Shown: one piece after another, positions 23,408 to 34,655 of the stretch | Layout of the letters: the number at the start of each line of letters is the position of its first letter | How positions within the stretch are numbered: the first letter of the stretch is position 1 | Assembly (NCBI GenBank): GCA_022818135.1 | Contig: JAFMSR010000006.1 | Location: 29,722,685-29,786,684 of the forward strand | From: Saxidomus purpurata | Taxonomy: Eukaryota; Mollusca; Bivalvia; Venerida; Veneridae | Reading direction: 5' to 3' | DNA: 64,000 nucleotides | Made by a program: the position numbers and the translations under genes | The notes under the pieces: generated by a model | Seen by the model: only the letters and a program-made list of their open reading frames with translations | Database searches by the model: none | What the model was told of the DNA's origin: nothing

Positions 23408-26108
23408 AAACCATTGAGCCTGAATAATATAATGCTGATAATATGCACATCTCTTGGTATGGAAGTTTCTGGTGAAGGTTTGTTGAATTCCAGCAGGTGG
23501 TTGCTGAGGATTGGTACAAACTCTTAGGTTCTTAATGTGCTATATACTACCACATGTAGCAGTAGTCAAGGGGCAGGAAGGCAGAGAAAAATCCAACCTC
23601 AAAATGTTGACCTGACATGCCCATCTGCTTTTGGAACTTCCATCTAGTTTTTATAATAATAAAAGCGTAAGCTACTTGTCTATCCCATTAAAACCAGAAA
23701 TTTATAAGTTAAATGCGATGTCACTGTAAAAATTCTGTCGAGTATTCCATCTAAAATAGCATTGCAAACAAAGATCAGCAATTTTGAATTTTATTTCAAT
23801 CGGTAACAGTCATAATACAGCAAAAACAATAAATGTATACATGACACAATGGTAATGTTTTGAAATGAATTAAAATGGACACGATTCACATATAGCCTAG
23901 AATTGTACTTGCTAGATTTGTGTCTATGGTCATGGTATATCTAGGTACAGGGTGGGGTAATGTTACCAAGTTGTAATGTTATTTCAAAACTAGGTCCATA
24001 AGGGCATCAGTGTTAACTCTATTATACTAAACATTATTCTAATCTGCACATATACAGTTGAGACTGCACCAAAAATCATCACTGCTGTAAATGAGGTTAT
24101 AGATGCAATGAAACCATGATACACAACAACATTATATGGGTATACTAGTATATATATGGACCAAAACACAGTAATGTTCCACACCCTACAGGTAAGGTCA
24201 GGCCCAGACTGGCAATCTATCAAAAACTGAGCTCATGGTGCTGCAGAACACAAACAGAAAGATATGATAAGCAAGCCTATAGCAGGACCTGTGCCTCAAC
24301 CCTTAAAAGTCTCGTCTTGGCTCCTGAAAATGTCATTTTGACCCTTGAAAATTTCCAAAAATATCTGAAATAAATTTTGTATCAATTAGATCAAATTACA
24401 GTGTTTGAGACTATCAAATCTTTACTATAACTGGCATGTCTCCTCTCCTCCAAGGTGTTCTGTAGGTTTTGAGGACTAACTGCTTGAACTTTGGCAAATT
24501 TGTGCAAACTTTCTCCCGATTGTTGAATTTGTTGGAGCAAACTAAAATTGACCCAGAGAGAAACCCCCTGAAAATGTGACAGAAATCTAGCAAGTACTGT
24601 ATCATGGCTCATTAAACATCTTGCTAAAAGAGACAAAATGCAGCATGTACAGTTGACACATAAATTCAATGTGACTGATGTTATCTCCCTTCATTTCATA
24701 TCAATAGTTTCATGTTACAAGATAAATCACCAGTTCAAGGATATATCTGCAAATATTGGAAAATCATTCTTCAGTCACTGTCTCCACCTATTGTATAGCT
24801 CACTTCCGATTATAAGCTCACTGGGTGGGGTTCCCGCTGAAACTTTATGGACTGAATAGCGAAACATGCAGATCACTATCACATTGCACAGGTGCAGGCT
24901 GATCATGATCTACACTGTGCTGTAACATTTAAGGGCAATATCATCACATTTATTTTTAAAACTATTTTCAGATCTACAAAGTTGAAAAATCCACTTGGAT
25001 GGTTACTAAGTTCAAGACATAAATAACATGTTCATTTTCTAACCCAAATCACAAATTCCAGAGATTTTTGCTTTAATATGTTAATCATGTTAATAAAATA
25101 ATTGTGAAAACTTTTTTCGGTAAAATATTCACAGTTTTAATACATCACTTAAGCAATAGATATTTAATACATGCAAAGCACTATTTCATTAAAATACTGT
25201 CAAGTTTGGCAATGAATTATTCGAAGATATTTTTTTTAACGGTTCCCATTTCCTCCGCTGATATGTGAAATAATGTAATATTTTACAAGTTTCTTCTCTT
25301 ACCACTTCAAAATATCCTTTTCATGGTTAGAGCAAAAGTCAATCAAATACTGAATTAAATTTACTGGTGTACAATTCATAGGCATACTGTACTGTAAATG
25401 TTTTTATATTCGTGAGTTCTTTATTTCCCAACGTTCTAATTTTTTAAAAATTTATTTCTAGGATACGCGATTAAGACTCAAGAGCTTAATAAGCACAATC
25501 AAATCTTAAGTCAGAAATTTTAGATGGTCTAAGATTGATAAATTTGCGATGTGGTTTATTCGCGAAAATAAAAACCTCACGAAAAAAAGAACATTTACAG
25601 TAATGATATTGATAATGTACTAAACAATTTACAACACTTAATAGCGGGAACTTCTTACATACAGCAAAATCAGTTCTGAATCTGTTAGGAAACAAATCAT
25701 ATGACTGCATTTCATTTCTTGTATTTTTATAAATTTAACAGTGTTTAAAGACAATCCTGTTGAACTGACTTTTGTATTTCATTAATATGTGTAGCTAACA
25801 AAAGTCGTATATTTTATCTCAAAATACAATACTGCATTATTTAGAAAAAGTTATTAAAATTAATGTAGACTATCTGTAAAATATCATTCTTTTAAAAACA
25901 GGAAATCAATGTGTAGTAAAAATGTCATTCTTTTAAAAAACAGGAAATTAATGTGTATTACTGGCAAGTCAGGAAATGCTGGATTTTTTCTAAACCTTTC
26001 TTAAACTATTTCTTTTACAAGATGGGTAATGGAAATCTATAATTAAAAAAAATCTGATAATCACTCAGGCTGTAAAGAAATAGATTGCATGTTAATTTTT
26101 TATGTGCG
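23408..26108. other. non-coding stretch downstream of MAP2K7
   Basis: No supportable exon on either strand. It lies on the 3' side of MAP2K7 and may hold part of a long 3' UTR. One MITE is listed separately. A local 40-bp duplication containing TTCTTTTAAAAA(A)CAGGAAAT occurs at about 25885-25960. Confidence 0.4.
25390..25602. mobile_element. MITE, TACTGTAAA family, copy 1
   Basis: The ends TACTGTAAATGT and ACATTTACAGTA are perfect inverted repeats. Inside are paired CGTGAG and CGCGAAAATAAAAACC motifs. A second copy with the same layout is at 32589-32807. Confidence 0.7.
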
Positions 26109-26335
26109 GGCCTTGATAGCTCAGTAGTTTGGGTGTCCACCTCTGAACAGGAAGCCTAGCCAGTCCTTGGGCAAAGACACTGATGCCATATATGGGCTCA
26201 GTCCACCCCGCTGTAAATAGAAAGCAGTGATGTAAAGCTTGCTGCCTCTCTCTCACGAGCATGATAATATCTAGAATGAGTGTTTAAGAGCGATTCAATA
26301 ACCTACGGTAGCTTTCTTTGTAACCAAACTAAATT
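26109..26335 (+). mobile_element. tRNA-derived SINE, family S4 copy
   Basis: GGCCTTGATAGCTCAGTAGT is a tRNA-like A-box region. The downstream body GGGCAAAGACACTGATGCCA, then CTGCCTCTCTCTCACGAG and AAGAGCGATTCAATA parallels the element at 33508-33725 (TAGGCAAGACACAGATAATT, TTGCCTCTCTCTCTC, AAGAGCGATTAATA). Confidence 0.65.
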
Positions 26336-27270
26336 CTGATAACTTGAAACTCTTTTATGTCTGAAATAACAACAGATTGCCCAAATTAATTAAAACACTA
26401 CGTTTCAGGACAGGCTATGGGTAACTTTCAACTATACAGTTTCATACTCCCAAATGACAATAATTGAGACCATAATAACTGAATCTGTTGTTAGACTCAG
26501 AAGAATGTTGGACTACATAAAAACATGCAACTGTGTGCTGCTATTTTATAATTCAATGTACATTTCTAACTTCAACTGAAGAGTACTTACTAGTAATGTA
26601 TATGAAACTTCCTTGATCAACAAGTGGCTCATAAATATTCATTAAAATTTAATTAATACTGTGATTACACTCCACTTTCCCTAAGTCTTTAATGTACAGA
26701 TAACCTTATGTCAACTGGGTATTTCAACAATGATCTAAAACGAGAAAACTTAAAAAGGAAAATTACTGCAAAAACATGTAGCCAGCTTTCCCTCCCTTGC
26801 CAGTAAATTAGAAACAATCTTTCAGCAAGACAAAACTGCATTCAAATCTATGAAAGCCACAACATCCACAGTCAAAACAAAAGGCCTCGGTTTACATCCT
26901 GATGTAGATTCTTTATCATTCATCCCACTGGATAATCTCAAAAGTGCTCCTTTTTTCTTCCAAGAAAAGATCTCTGTGCTCCTTTAACAGTAATTTTGCT
27001 TTGACACATGATCTGAATGCTTAGATCACATGACCTTGCTTGTAAGTCACATGACCTTGCTCGCAAGTCACATGACTCCAATACTAGATGTTCACATAAT
27101 CTCACTGCTACAACACACAACTTAAGAACATGCAAAACTTTCTGACGCTAAATATGCCTCATACTGTATGCCTAATGGCACATAATCAACGAGCATAAAC
27201 ACATGATTTTTAATGTCACTCTTTCACATCACATGATCTTAGTTAATACTTGGCATCACAATCCTGATCT

Positions 27271-27420
27271 ATGAAGTTTATTCATCACATCACATGATCT
27301 TTAGAATTAATCCTTCGCATCACATGATCTTTATAATTAATCATTCAGATCACACAATCTTTAAAATTAATCCTTCGCTTTACATGATCTTTAAAATTAA
27401 TCCTTCACATCACATGAGTT
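27271..27420. repeat. 30-bp minisatellite, five copies
   Basis: Five consecutive 30-bp units follow the pattern TT(A/T)(A/T)AATTAATCCTTC then ATCACATGATCT, with a few substitutions each. Related ATCACATGA(C/T) motifs extend the region at 27020-27075 and 27215-27240. It falls inside the putative MAP2K7 3' UTR exon. Confidence 0.8.
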
Positions 27421-27700
27421 TTATACTGGAACTCAATCCTTCGAGACACATGATCGCAGCACATTAGAAAAAATGTTCAATTCACAAGACCTCAGTGCTG
27501 ACGGTAGCATCATTCTTCACATGATCACTCTGTGAAATGTCCAGTCCTTCAAACTGCTCAAATCAGGAGTGATTTACTTCAATTCCAAAGTTGACCAAGG
27601 GCCAAGAAGTCTTTCAAATTGAGATGATTTTCAATACCCAAGTGAGACGCCATGCTGCACCAGTCAACTGAGATTCCTCCTCGATGAAAATGAAACATTC
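27421..27700 (-). other. MAP2K7: candidate MAP2K7 3' UTR exon (upstream part)
   Basis: The last coding exon continues TGA-AG and then a strong donor GTAACA two bases after the stop. A matching acceptor (pyrimidine-rich, ending TTTTGCAG) lies at 27701. Splicing here would put the 3' UTR in a separate exon beginning at 27700 and running to lower coordinates; its 3' limit is not defined. With the junction only two bases past the stop, nonsense-mediated decay would not be expected. Confidence 0.4.
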
Positions 27701-28329
27701 CTGCAAAAGGAATACAAAGGGTTCATAGACAATTAACTTTTGAAACTTTAGTCTGTAGGTGATAAGACTACTTCATCAGACACTGGGAAAGACTGAAAAT
27801 ATCAGACCAGATCTCTAGGTCTTTCCTTTGCTAGGATTTACTTGCTACTAAAACCCTAAACAGGGCTCCTTGAAACCAAGCCAGATAAAAGTTCAAGCCT
27901 TTTCCAAGAAGAAAAATGTCTGTACTGTACCCTGTAACACTTGAGCTGTTCATTAAAAGCTCGCGATTTTCACTACATAAATATTTCTGAATACACACCC
28001 CTTCTGTGAAACTTTTTTTGTTTTCTAGTTTTAATAAGAGCCTAAGAAGCCTAGGTTGACCGTCTTCCACATTCTTCAACTATCAGAATAGTTAGCTGAT
28101 CACTCAAAGTTAAATTATGAATACTAAAGCATTTTATCATGAAGTCTAAGTAACTTTTCACTATTGACAATTCTTGCGGCAAATCTAAGGTCCATAAATT
28201 ATAAAGACTGTTATACCCAAGACAAAACAGTCCAGATAAAACTTAGCCAGAAGCCGTTGTTTTTATTTCTTTTTCAAAATTGATTTTTTTTTTCAGTTCA
28301 TAATGTAAAGTTTTCCTATTCTGTTACCT

Positions 28330-28428
28330 TCAAACACCCGTATGAGGATCTATATGTACTGACACGTCTGAAAACCATGTTGCTACTTCTACATCAAGCG
28401 TCTCATAACGCTTTATAAACGGGTGCTC
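28330..28428 (-). CDS. MAP2K7: MAP2K7 exon 12 (last coding exon, DVD docking site)
   Basis: Acceptor ATTTACAG at 28429; encodes EHPFIKRYETLDVEVATWFS and DVSVHIDPHTGV, then TGA at 28330-28332. HPFIKRY..TL.V.VA.WF is the conserved MAP3K docking site. The tail after WF is shorter than in vertebrates and diverges. A donor follows two bases after the stop, so an alternative or UTR exon is possible. Confidence 0.94.
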   Translation of the reverse strand, partial: EHPFIKRYETLDVEVATWFSDVSVHIDPHTGV

Positions 28429-28844
28429 CTGTAAATGAAATCAGCAAACAGAATTAATATACATGTAGTATTTCACTCCTTTGTGCTTCAAACAAAACTG
28501 ACCTTTCTATCACACATAATCAAATTCAAAATTGCAGTAAAATTTAAATCAAATATATATGTAGTAGGCAATATAGGTCATCCCCTGAATTATTAACCAG
28601 TGCTGCAAAAATTAGACACATTTCTTCCGAGAAAAGGCATATTCAGTAAACATGGTAAAAAATTAAAAGTTTTTTTTTTTCAACGAATAAAAAAACGGGG
28701 ATTTCTTTCATCCTATGTCCCTGTCCCCTCCTCCCAAGGGGGTGCTTGTGTCTGATCCTTGGCCTGCTCGACTTGATATGTAAGAATGTGTTAATATCCC
28801 TAGGTATCCGAATGTCCCTATGTACTGTGTACCTAACCATTGTT

Positions 28845-29012
28845 CCTAGGAAGAACCAGTACTAGATCCTCATCTTCCGTAAGAAACTGCCAAAGCACAC
28901 ACATAAAAACACAGGGTCAGTAACAAGGCTCAAACCAATGACCCTTTAATCTACAAGAGGTTACAGTGCTCTCAAGTCAGCGACTCTAACAACTCTAACC
29001 ACTGTGACAGAC
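28845..29012 (-). mobile_element. tRNA-derived SINE, family S6 copy 2 (MAP2K7 intron 11)
   Basis: On the minus strand GTCACAGTGGTTAGAGTTG is a Pol III A-box region and GGTTTGAGCC a B-box. The body matches 7840-8025 in the same orientation. Confidence 0.65.
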
Positions 29013-29104
29013 TCATACGGTAGCAGTGTAAATGCAGTAACTTTTCGGATATTTCTTGACCAGTCTCAGAAAATAACAATAAAACCGGTAATAAAAGAAC
29101 TTAC

Positions 29105-29150
29105 TACTAGTTTTCTATACTTTGGTCTTTTTCTGTAATCTTTAGTGAGG
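29105..29150 (-). CDS. MAP2K7: MAP2K7 exon 11 (46 bp)
   Basis: A small exon between acceptor TGTTTCAG and donor GTAAGT. With the two carried-over bases it encodes CLTKDYRKRPKYRKLV, matching CLTKDHRKRPKYNKLL of human MKK7. It is too short to stand out as an open frame and was found by completing the kinase domain. Confidence 0.94.
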
Positions 29151-29744
29151 CTGAAACACACAAAATATGGCTACTACAAATCATAATTTCACAAGATTCA
29201 GCAATTGGCATTTATTACATAATTATTAACAAATGTCATGTGATTGTTATTGCGTAATATGCAAATGATATATATATAGTATGCAGTAGAGAGAACTTCG
29301 ATATGCTGCACATAGCTTCCAGTTCAATTCATGTGTGTTAATCAATTACATTTGTTTAATGCTGTAAGATATACTGACAAATGAATATGTTTAAATTAAA
29401 TATTATGTGACCATCAAAACACACAAAAAGGTTGTGAAACTATGGGACAATTTACAATGTGTCCTGGTTAAGTTTTGTACACTTATTATTATCTCAACCA
29501 CCCACTTTTGACGAGCTAGCTTTGTTACCAAATCTAGCATCAGAAAGCAAAATTTCTGCTGAGTTAACTAGAACTGTCACAAGAGTGACGATTATACCCA
29601 ATACAGCTTTGTCACAGAAGTATGGCAACCATAAGAAAGGAATGGCCACAGATACATTTCTAGTTATTATATCAATAAGTTTTAAATGTATTTTTAATAG
29701 CACACAAAATATGTAAGGTTGGAAAGTATGGATTATTATTAAAT

Positions 29745-30300
29745 TTAACAGGTTTATTTCAAAGATGTTAAATCATTACCACCTATAAATTTCATGAAAC
29801 TACCCAAGCGTTCTTAAGTTATCTCCAGAGAACCGTTTTGTTCCAGCATCACTGTGACCTTGACCTACAGACCTAAAGTCAAACTTGACCTGTATTTTTT
29901 AATGTAACACCGACAAATGGAATTATTTAATCGGTCAAGTCTTTCATGAGTTATCATCCGAAACCGTTTTACTTCAGGTCACTGTAACCTTGACCTTTGG
30001 CCACTGACCTCAAAGTCCAACATGACCTGTATTTCATGATGTTACACGTGAAAAATTATTTAAATTGGTCCAGTCGTTAATGAGTTATCATCCTGAAACT
30101 GTTTTACTGTTCAGGGTCCTGTACCTTGACCTTTGACCTACTGACCCCAAAGTCCAACTTACCGTATTTTTTATGTTGCACCAGTGTACCAAATATTATT
30201 TAAATCGCTGAAGTGTTCATGAGTTATCTCTGGAAACCATAAAACCAGCAACCGATTCCGACCAACAAACAAACCGACAATCTCAGTAACTAATGTTCAA
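29745..30300. repeat. about three 120-bp cassettes rich in TGACCTTGACC (MAP2K7 intron 10)
   Basis: The repeated order is TGACCTTGACC(T/TT), then ACTGACC..AAAGTC(A/C)AAC, then TGACCTGTATTTTT, then ATTATTTAA..GGTC.AGTC then ATGAGTTATC. Copies start near 29850, 29985 and 30120. It resembles widely dispersed invertebrate repeats with the same phrase. Includes a perfect DR1 nuclear-receptor motif at 30127-30139. Confidence 0.65.
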
Positions 30301-30545
30301 TAAACCTGAAGTGGTGTATAATAAATATCAATCCTATATGAAAGTGGTCAGTGCCGTCTAGCAATTAATCAATTACCTTAACCTATACAAAGTAGGTGTC
30401 ATAAGTCGACCAGTTTTACAATGAGCAAAATTCCATTGGGGGGAAAAAGCAACTTTCCACAGAATGTGCCCAAATTCTATAAACAATATGTAGATTTTAA
30501 TGGAAGATGTGAAATACTGCATAAAATGTCCTCACAAATGCTTAC

Positions 30546-30688
30546 CAGTCTTTAACAAATGAGCAAAAATCCATGGAAAAATGTTGTCCTGGTGGTAGCA
30601 GTGGGGGATCTTCTTGTAAAACTTTCGTTAAAACTTCAAAGTCTGTTTTACAATTTTTGTATGGAAACTCCCCGGTGGCTAGTTCTAC
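30546..30688 (-). CDS. MAP2K7: MAP2K7 exon 10
   Basis: Acceptor ATTGCAG, donor GTAAGC; 143 bp, outgoing phase 2. Encodes VELATGEFPYKNCKTDFEVL then TKVLQEDPPLLPPGQHFSMD and FCSFVKD, the large-lobe region common to MKK7. Confidence 0.96.
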
Positions 30689-31119
30689 CTGCAATTATGA
30701 AACAACCAGCAATAAATTTCCACTAACAAGTTTACAATTTCAGTAACTAATGTTCAATAAATGAAGACCTGGTTTAACTGGTCGCCTCGATTGAGTGGTC
30801 CCAAAGAGTGACTGATGAGAAGTTTCACTGTAGTTACAATAGCTGCTGCAGTAAACGTTTTTGCACATCAACCTTTACGTAAGGCATGAAAACAAGTACA
30901 AAAATGTATGTCATTTTACTTAATATTTGAAAATGTTCACCAAAATGTTAATAGGGAAAAAACCTGTGACATTCTAGGGCCTATATTGAATAACTGATCA
31001 AGACAAAAGTTATTGTCTGATTAATGTGTACAAAAATTTACAGTCAAATGCTTTAGTGTAACAGTATATTAAGGAAAACATTGCTGGGTATGACAGTTTT
31101 ATTACCATAGCAGACTTAC

Positions 31120-31200
31120 AAGTGATATTCCTAGACTCCATACATCTGCCCTGATATCATAATCTGGTCTGGTTGGATCTGGTGGGTCTATTCTCTCCGG
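31120..31200 (-). CDS. MAP2K7: MAP2K7 exon 9
   Basis: Acceptor TTTACAG, donor GTAAGT; 27 codons: PERIDPPDPTRPDYDIRADV then WSLGISL. Completes the A-P-E motif and helix F. Confidence 0.97.
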
Positions 31201-31508
31201 CTGTAAATACACACATGTTCTATATATATATGTGGGTGAAAGGAGACCAAATCTTCTGAAACCTGTGCTGATAAAACTTTTTTTGTGCTCAGCTGAGTTT
31301 CATGCTCAGACTTTCGGTGCATTGAATAACACAGCATTTTATAAATTCTTTACAAAAGTGTGTCAAACAAGTTTTACATATTATCAACTTAAAGTACATT
31401 ATGATCTAAAACAATCCATTTGAAAAAAAAATCCTGACAAAAAATACAAACAGAAAGACAGGCTCTTAAAATATAAAGTCTTAAGACTTAAAAAGTGACT
31501 GTACTTAC

Positions 31509-31636
31509 AGCCATGTATGCAGCACATCCTGCACTTCTAGTTTTAGCCTTGGAATCTACCAGTCTACCAGATATACCAAAGTCACACAGTTTCACTATAC
31601 CCTTCTCATCCAGCAGAATATTTGATGGTTTCACAT
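31509..31636 (-). CDS. MAP2K7: MAP2K7 exon 8 (catalytic and activation loops)
   Basis: Acceptor TTGTAG, donor GTAAGT; 128 bp. Encodes [20 protein letters not shown] then [20 protein letters not shown] and YMA. Holds the catalytic Asp, the DFG motif and the phosphorylated S-K-A-K-T activation loop of MKK7. Confidence 0.97.
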
Positions 31637-32463
31637 CTACAACAGAACAACACATGTGTTGTATTGATTTAGTTTTAACACTTCTTTTGGTAAGACTTTC
31701 TTTCTACTTTTCGAAATTATTATGTGCCGATTGCAGAGCAAGTTTTTAATTATGATGGATGGATGGATGGACCAAGTGGCTAACCCATATGCTCCCCCAC
31801 TTTGTAGAGCATAATGTTTGCAATTTGATTACGTTGCCAAAAGTCACATTGTGCACATGTCTGTACTTGCTTTCCTTGATTTAAAAAATGGAGAACTGAA
31901 CACAGACTGGATAAACGTTAGAAACTCATTTAAATACATTAAAAGGAATTTCACAAAATACCATTGTGATAACTAGCAGAAGTTACAAAGTAGCTTTAGT
32001 TTAAAATCTATTTATTAGGAGTGCATGCTGTCCTTACAACCTTTATAATCTTGACCCCTAAACCATGTTCTTCCCTTTTAAGTCATCTTGCCTTTCAAAA
32101 CAAATTGAAATTTAATCAAGAATAAAGCTTAAAACACAGTCTGTTAGATGTTTTGAAAACATGGAAGAAGTGAGTAATACCAAGTGATTTCTCTCAATGT
32201 AAATACATGTATATGTGCATCAGAAAGGTTGAATTTTCAACTTTTTGTCTAGGATAGTTGAAAAATGATCTCTACAGATTTCCTCTATATTCACTGGGAA
32301 TTAATACCCAGATTTACACATTTTAGTGATAACTATGGCAATGTTCATTATTCTGTGATTATAATACAGTGATTCATGTCTTCCTTAAAATTATGATGGC
32401 CAATAAGCATGGTAATATCACAATTTCTTTCTGTTAGTCAAACTCAAATTATTCAATTCATAC

Positions 32464-32515
32464 CTCTGTGTATAACACCATGATTTTCCTTGAGGTAATG
32501 TAGTGCCTTGACCAT
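32464..32515 (-). CDS. MAP2K7: MAP2K7 exon 7 (catalytic loop start)
   Basis: Acceptor ATTTTCAG, donor GTATGA; 52 bp, outgoing phase 1. Encodes MVKALHYLKENHGVIHR; the catalytic aspartate is completed by the first two bases of the next exon. Confidence 0.95.
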
Positions 32516-32588
32516 CTGAAAATAATGACGCAATTTCTACAATAGGCTACAAGTCTGAGAAAACTTCCACCAGCAAGTAAGGGTTAAA

Positions 32589-32807
32589 TACAGTGAACAT
32601 CTTTATATTTGCGAGTTTTTTATTTCGCAATTTTATCATTTTCAATTTATTTGCAATTTCTTGAATTCACAAGCAAGAAAAGAGCTAAGTAAGCACTCTA
32701 TAAAATCTTCAGACCAAATTTTTTGCGAAAATGATGAATTCTTGATGTGGTTCTTTCGCGAAAATTAACGACAATAAAAACCCTGTGAAAAAAAAAAGTT
32801 TACAGTA
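32589..32807. mobile_element. MITE, TACTGTAAA family, copy 2 (MAP2K7 intron 6)
   Basis: Ends TACAGTGAACAT and GTTTACAGTA, interior TTATATTTGCGAG and TTTCGCGAAAATTAACG, the same layout as 25390-25602. Non-coding. Confidence 0.65.
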
Positions 32808-33124
32808 TTACATTACCAATACATAATCCAACAGTAGATTAAGGAAACGTATCCTGGATTATACATCACCAGCAACCAGTCTTTATGAATACCAATGTTA
32901 CGGAAAGAATTTCTTTAAATTTACAGATTTTTTGACAATAGAACTATAGTCACTATTCTGACTATTCATTAATTGAATACAAGTGATAAAGTAGTAGATG
33001 TGTTAAGAAACACAAATTTAACTAGTATATACTTCTACACTAAAGTATGTTTTTCACAGTAACATAAAAAGATGTACATTACATGTATTTACAACTTCTA
33101 CTTGAAGTAGCAAATCTTACTTAC

Positions 33125-33232
33125 AGCTACAGCCATTTTGCCAAGAATTTTTTCCGGAATGGGTCGTTTTGTTTTCTTTAACAATTTGTCTAAACACGTT
33201 GACATTAATTCCATACATATCCATACTTCACT
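33125..33232 (-). CDS. MAP2K7: MAP2K7 exon 6
   Basis: Acceptor GTTTCAG, donor GTAAGT; 36 codons: SEVWICMELMSTCLDKLLKK then TKRPIPEKILGKMAVA. Covers the hinge and helix D (human DVFIAMELMGTCAEKL... IPERILGKMTVA). Confidence 0.96.
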
Positions 33233-33507
33233 CTGAAACAGAAAATGTTAAAAATATTTTCAGGGACAAAAATTGTGAATTATCAAGTTTCAGACCAAAC
33301 ATAAATATCCGAGACAATTTCATCAGGACTTATGATTGGGTGCAAGTGAAACTCCAGCTTCCTGAAACCAAAATATACCCTTAACTTATGGCTGATGCAT
33401 TTTAGTAATCATGTCTGTTGATTAGCCGTATGCTACCATTCAATTTGTTGTCTGATACAAATGTTGACCATTAAATATATAGACTACCCTAGTATCTTTC
33501 CTGTGGA

Positions 33508-33725
33508 GCCTCTTTGGTACAGTGGAAGCGAGTTTGCCTCAGAATTGGAGGGTCCCAGGTTCGATCCCACCAGTACCCAAGTAGTGGTAGTGATCTTAGG
33601 CAAGACACAGATAATTCCACATTGCCTCTCTCTCTCTTCGAGGTTGATTCCATCTGAGACAAGGCTCAAGAGCGATTAATATAAGTTGTGTGAATCTATT
33701 TCATAATCAAGAGTAAATAAATTAG
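33508..33725 (+). mobile_element. tRNA-derived SINE, family S4 (MAP2K7 intron 5)
   Basis: GCCTCTTTGGTACAGTGGAA (A-box), CCAGGTTCGATCCCACC (B-box), then the S4 body ending AATCAAGAGTAAATAAATTA. Related to 26109-26335. The two antiparallel open frames over this stretch are artefacts of the SINE. Confidence 0.75.
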
Positions 33726-33755
33726 TTCACATTTATGTTTCCTTTTGAAACTTAC

Positions 33756-33875
33756 AGGGGTAATAAAAGTTCCTATACACTGTACTATATATGGGCAATC
33801 GTGAGATTTTAATACTACGTCCAGATCCATTATAATTCTTTTATTCTCTTCTTTATTCCCAGACCTTCTCATTTG
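33756..33875 (-). CDS. MAP2K7: MAP2K7 exon 5
   Basis: Acceptor TTTTCAG, donor GTAAGT; 40 codons. QMRRSGNKEENKRIIMDLDV and VLKSHDCPYIVQCIGTFITP are nearly identical to human MKK7 (helix C region). This exon alone fixes the gene identity. Confidence 0.97.
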
Positions 33876-34529
33876 CTGAAAATAGAAAGTATAGCTCTTC
33901 AAAGTATCAAAACATTCATACCGCACCATGAACTGTACCTACATCTACTCTAAAGACACTGAAAAACATCTTTACCGACTTTGTCAAGAAATGTGCAATA
34001 TATCTATATATGTTTGGCAAGTCAATTAATTCTCTCTGCATTTACGGTCTACATGGTCACCCCAGGTGACAGCAATAAAGGAAGCTGTCTTTTTGAGCCC
34101 CTCCTTCCTTCCATACAGTCAGTTAATTAAAATCATTTGATTTTCACTGTGCAACCACCATCCATAGGGATTTGTAACAGATATGTAGCAGAATAAAATG
34201 TTAATTGGCAAAGTTTGATAAAGTCCTGACAGTCATCTCATTTTTCATAAAAAAAGCAAACCTAACATTAAAGCAATTGCATAAATGAACCTTGACATGG
34301 GAAAACAGACGTTAACACATGGCAACAAATATGGATCCGGATCAGCCGTTACATCCATGCTGTCTGACCTAAATCCGTACTACTTATTTAAATACCACAG
34401 AAAACCTGTGTAATGTTATTCTTAAAGTCCCAGGAGCACAATTACAAGTAGTTCTTATTTTAACAAGAAAGATGTCTTACCGGCAGAAATGACCTTTATT
34501 TTGTACCAAAAAACATTTCTCATTGTGGC

Positions 34530-34655
34530 CTTTTAAACTGATAAGTACATGCAGCAGTAAGAAATAAAAAGCAGTATTTTTTCAATGATACTGCAAAAAG
34601 TAAGAAAAGCTTTCTGGCAACCCTTTTAAACTGATAAGTACATGCAGTAAGAAAC
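34530..34655. repeat. 94-bp host tandem duplication, second copy split by insertion
   Basis: TTTTAAACTGATAAGTACAT begins at 34530 and again at 34624. The stretch AATAAAAAGCAGTATTTTTT follows in the first copy at 34564, but in the second copy it is found only after the transposon cluster, at 37546-37610. The insertion therefore landed inside copy 2. Confidence 0.8.

Noticed and set aside
33484..33679. Opposed open frames of 61 and 72 codons
   Set aside because: Both fall on the tRNA-derived SINE at 33508-33725.
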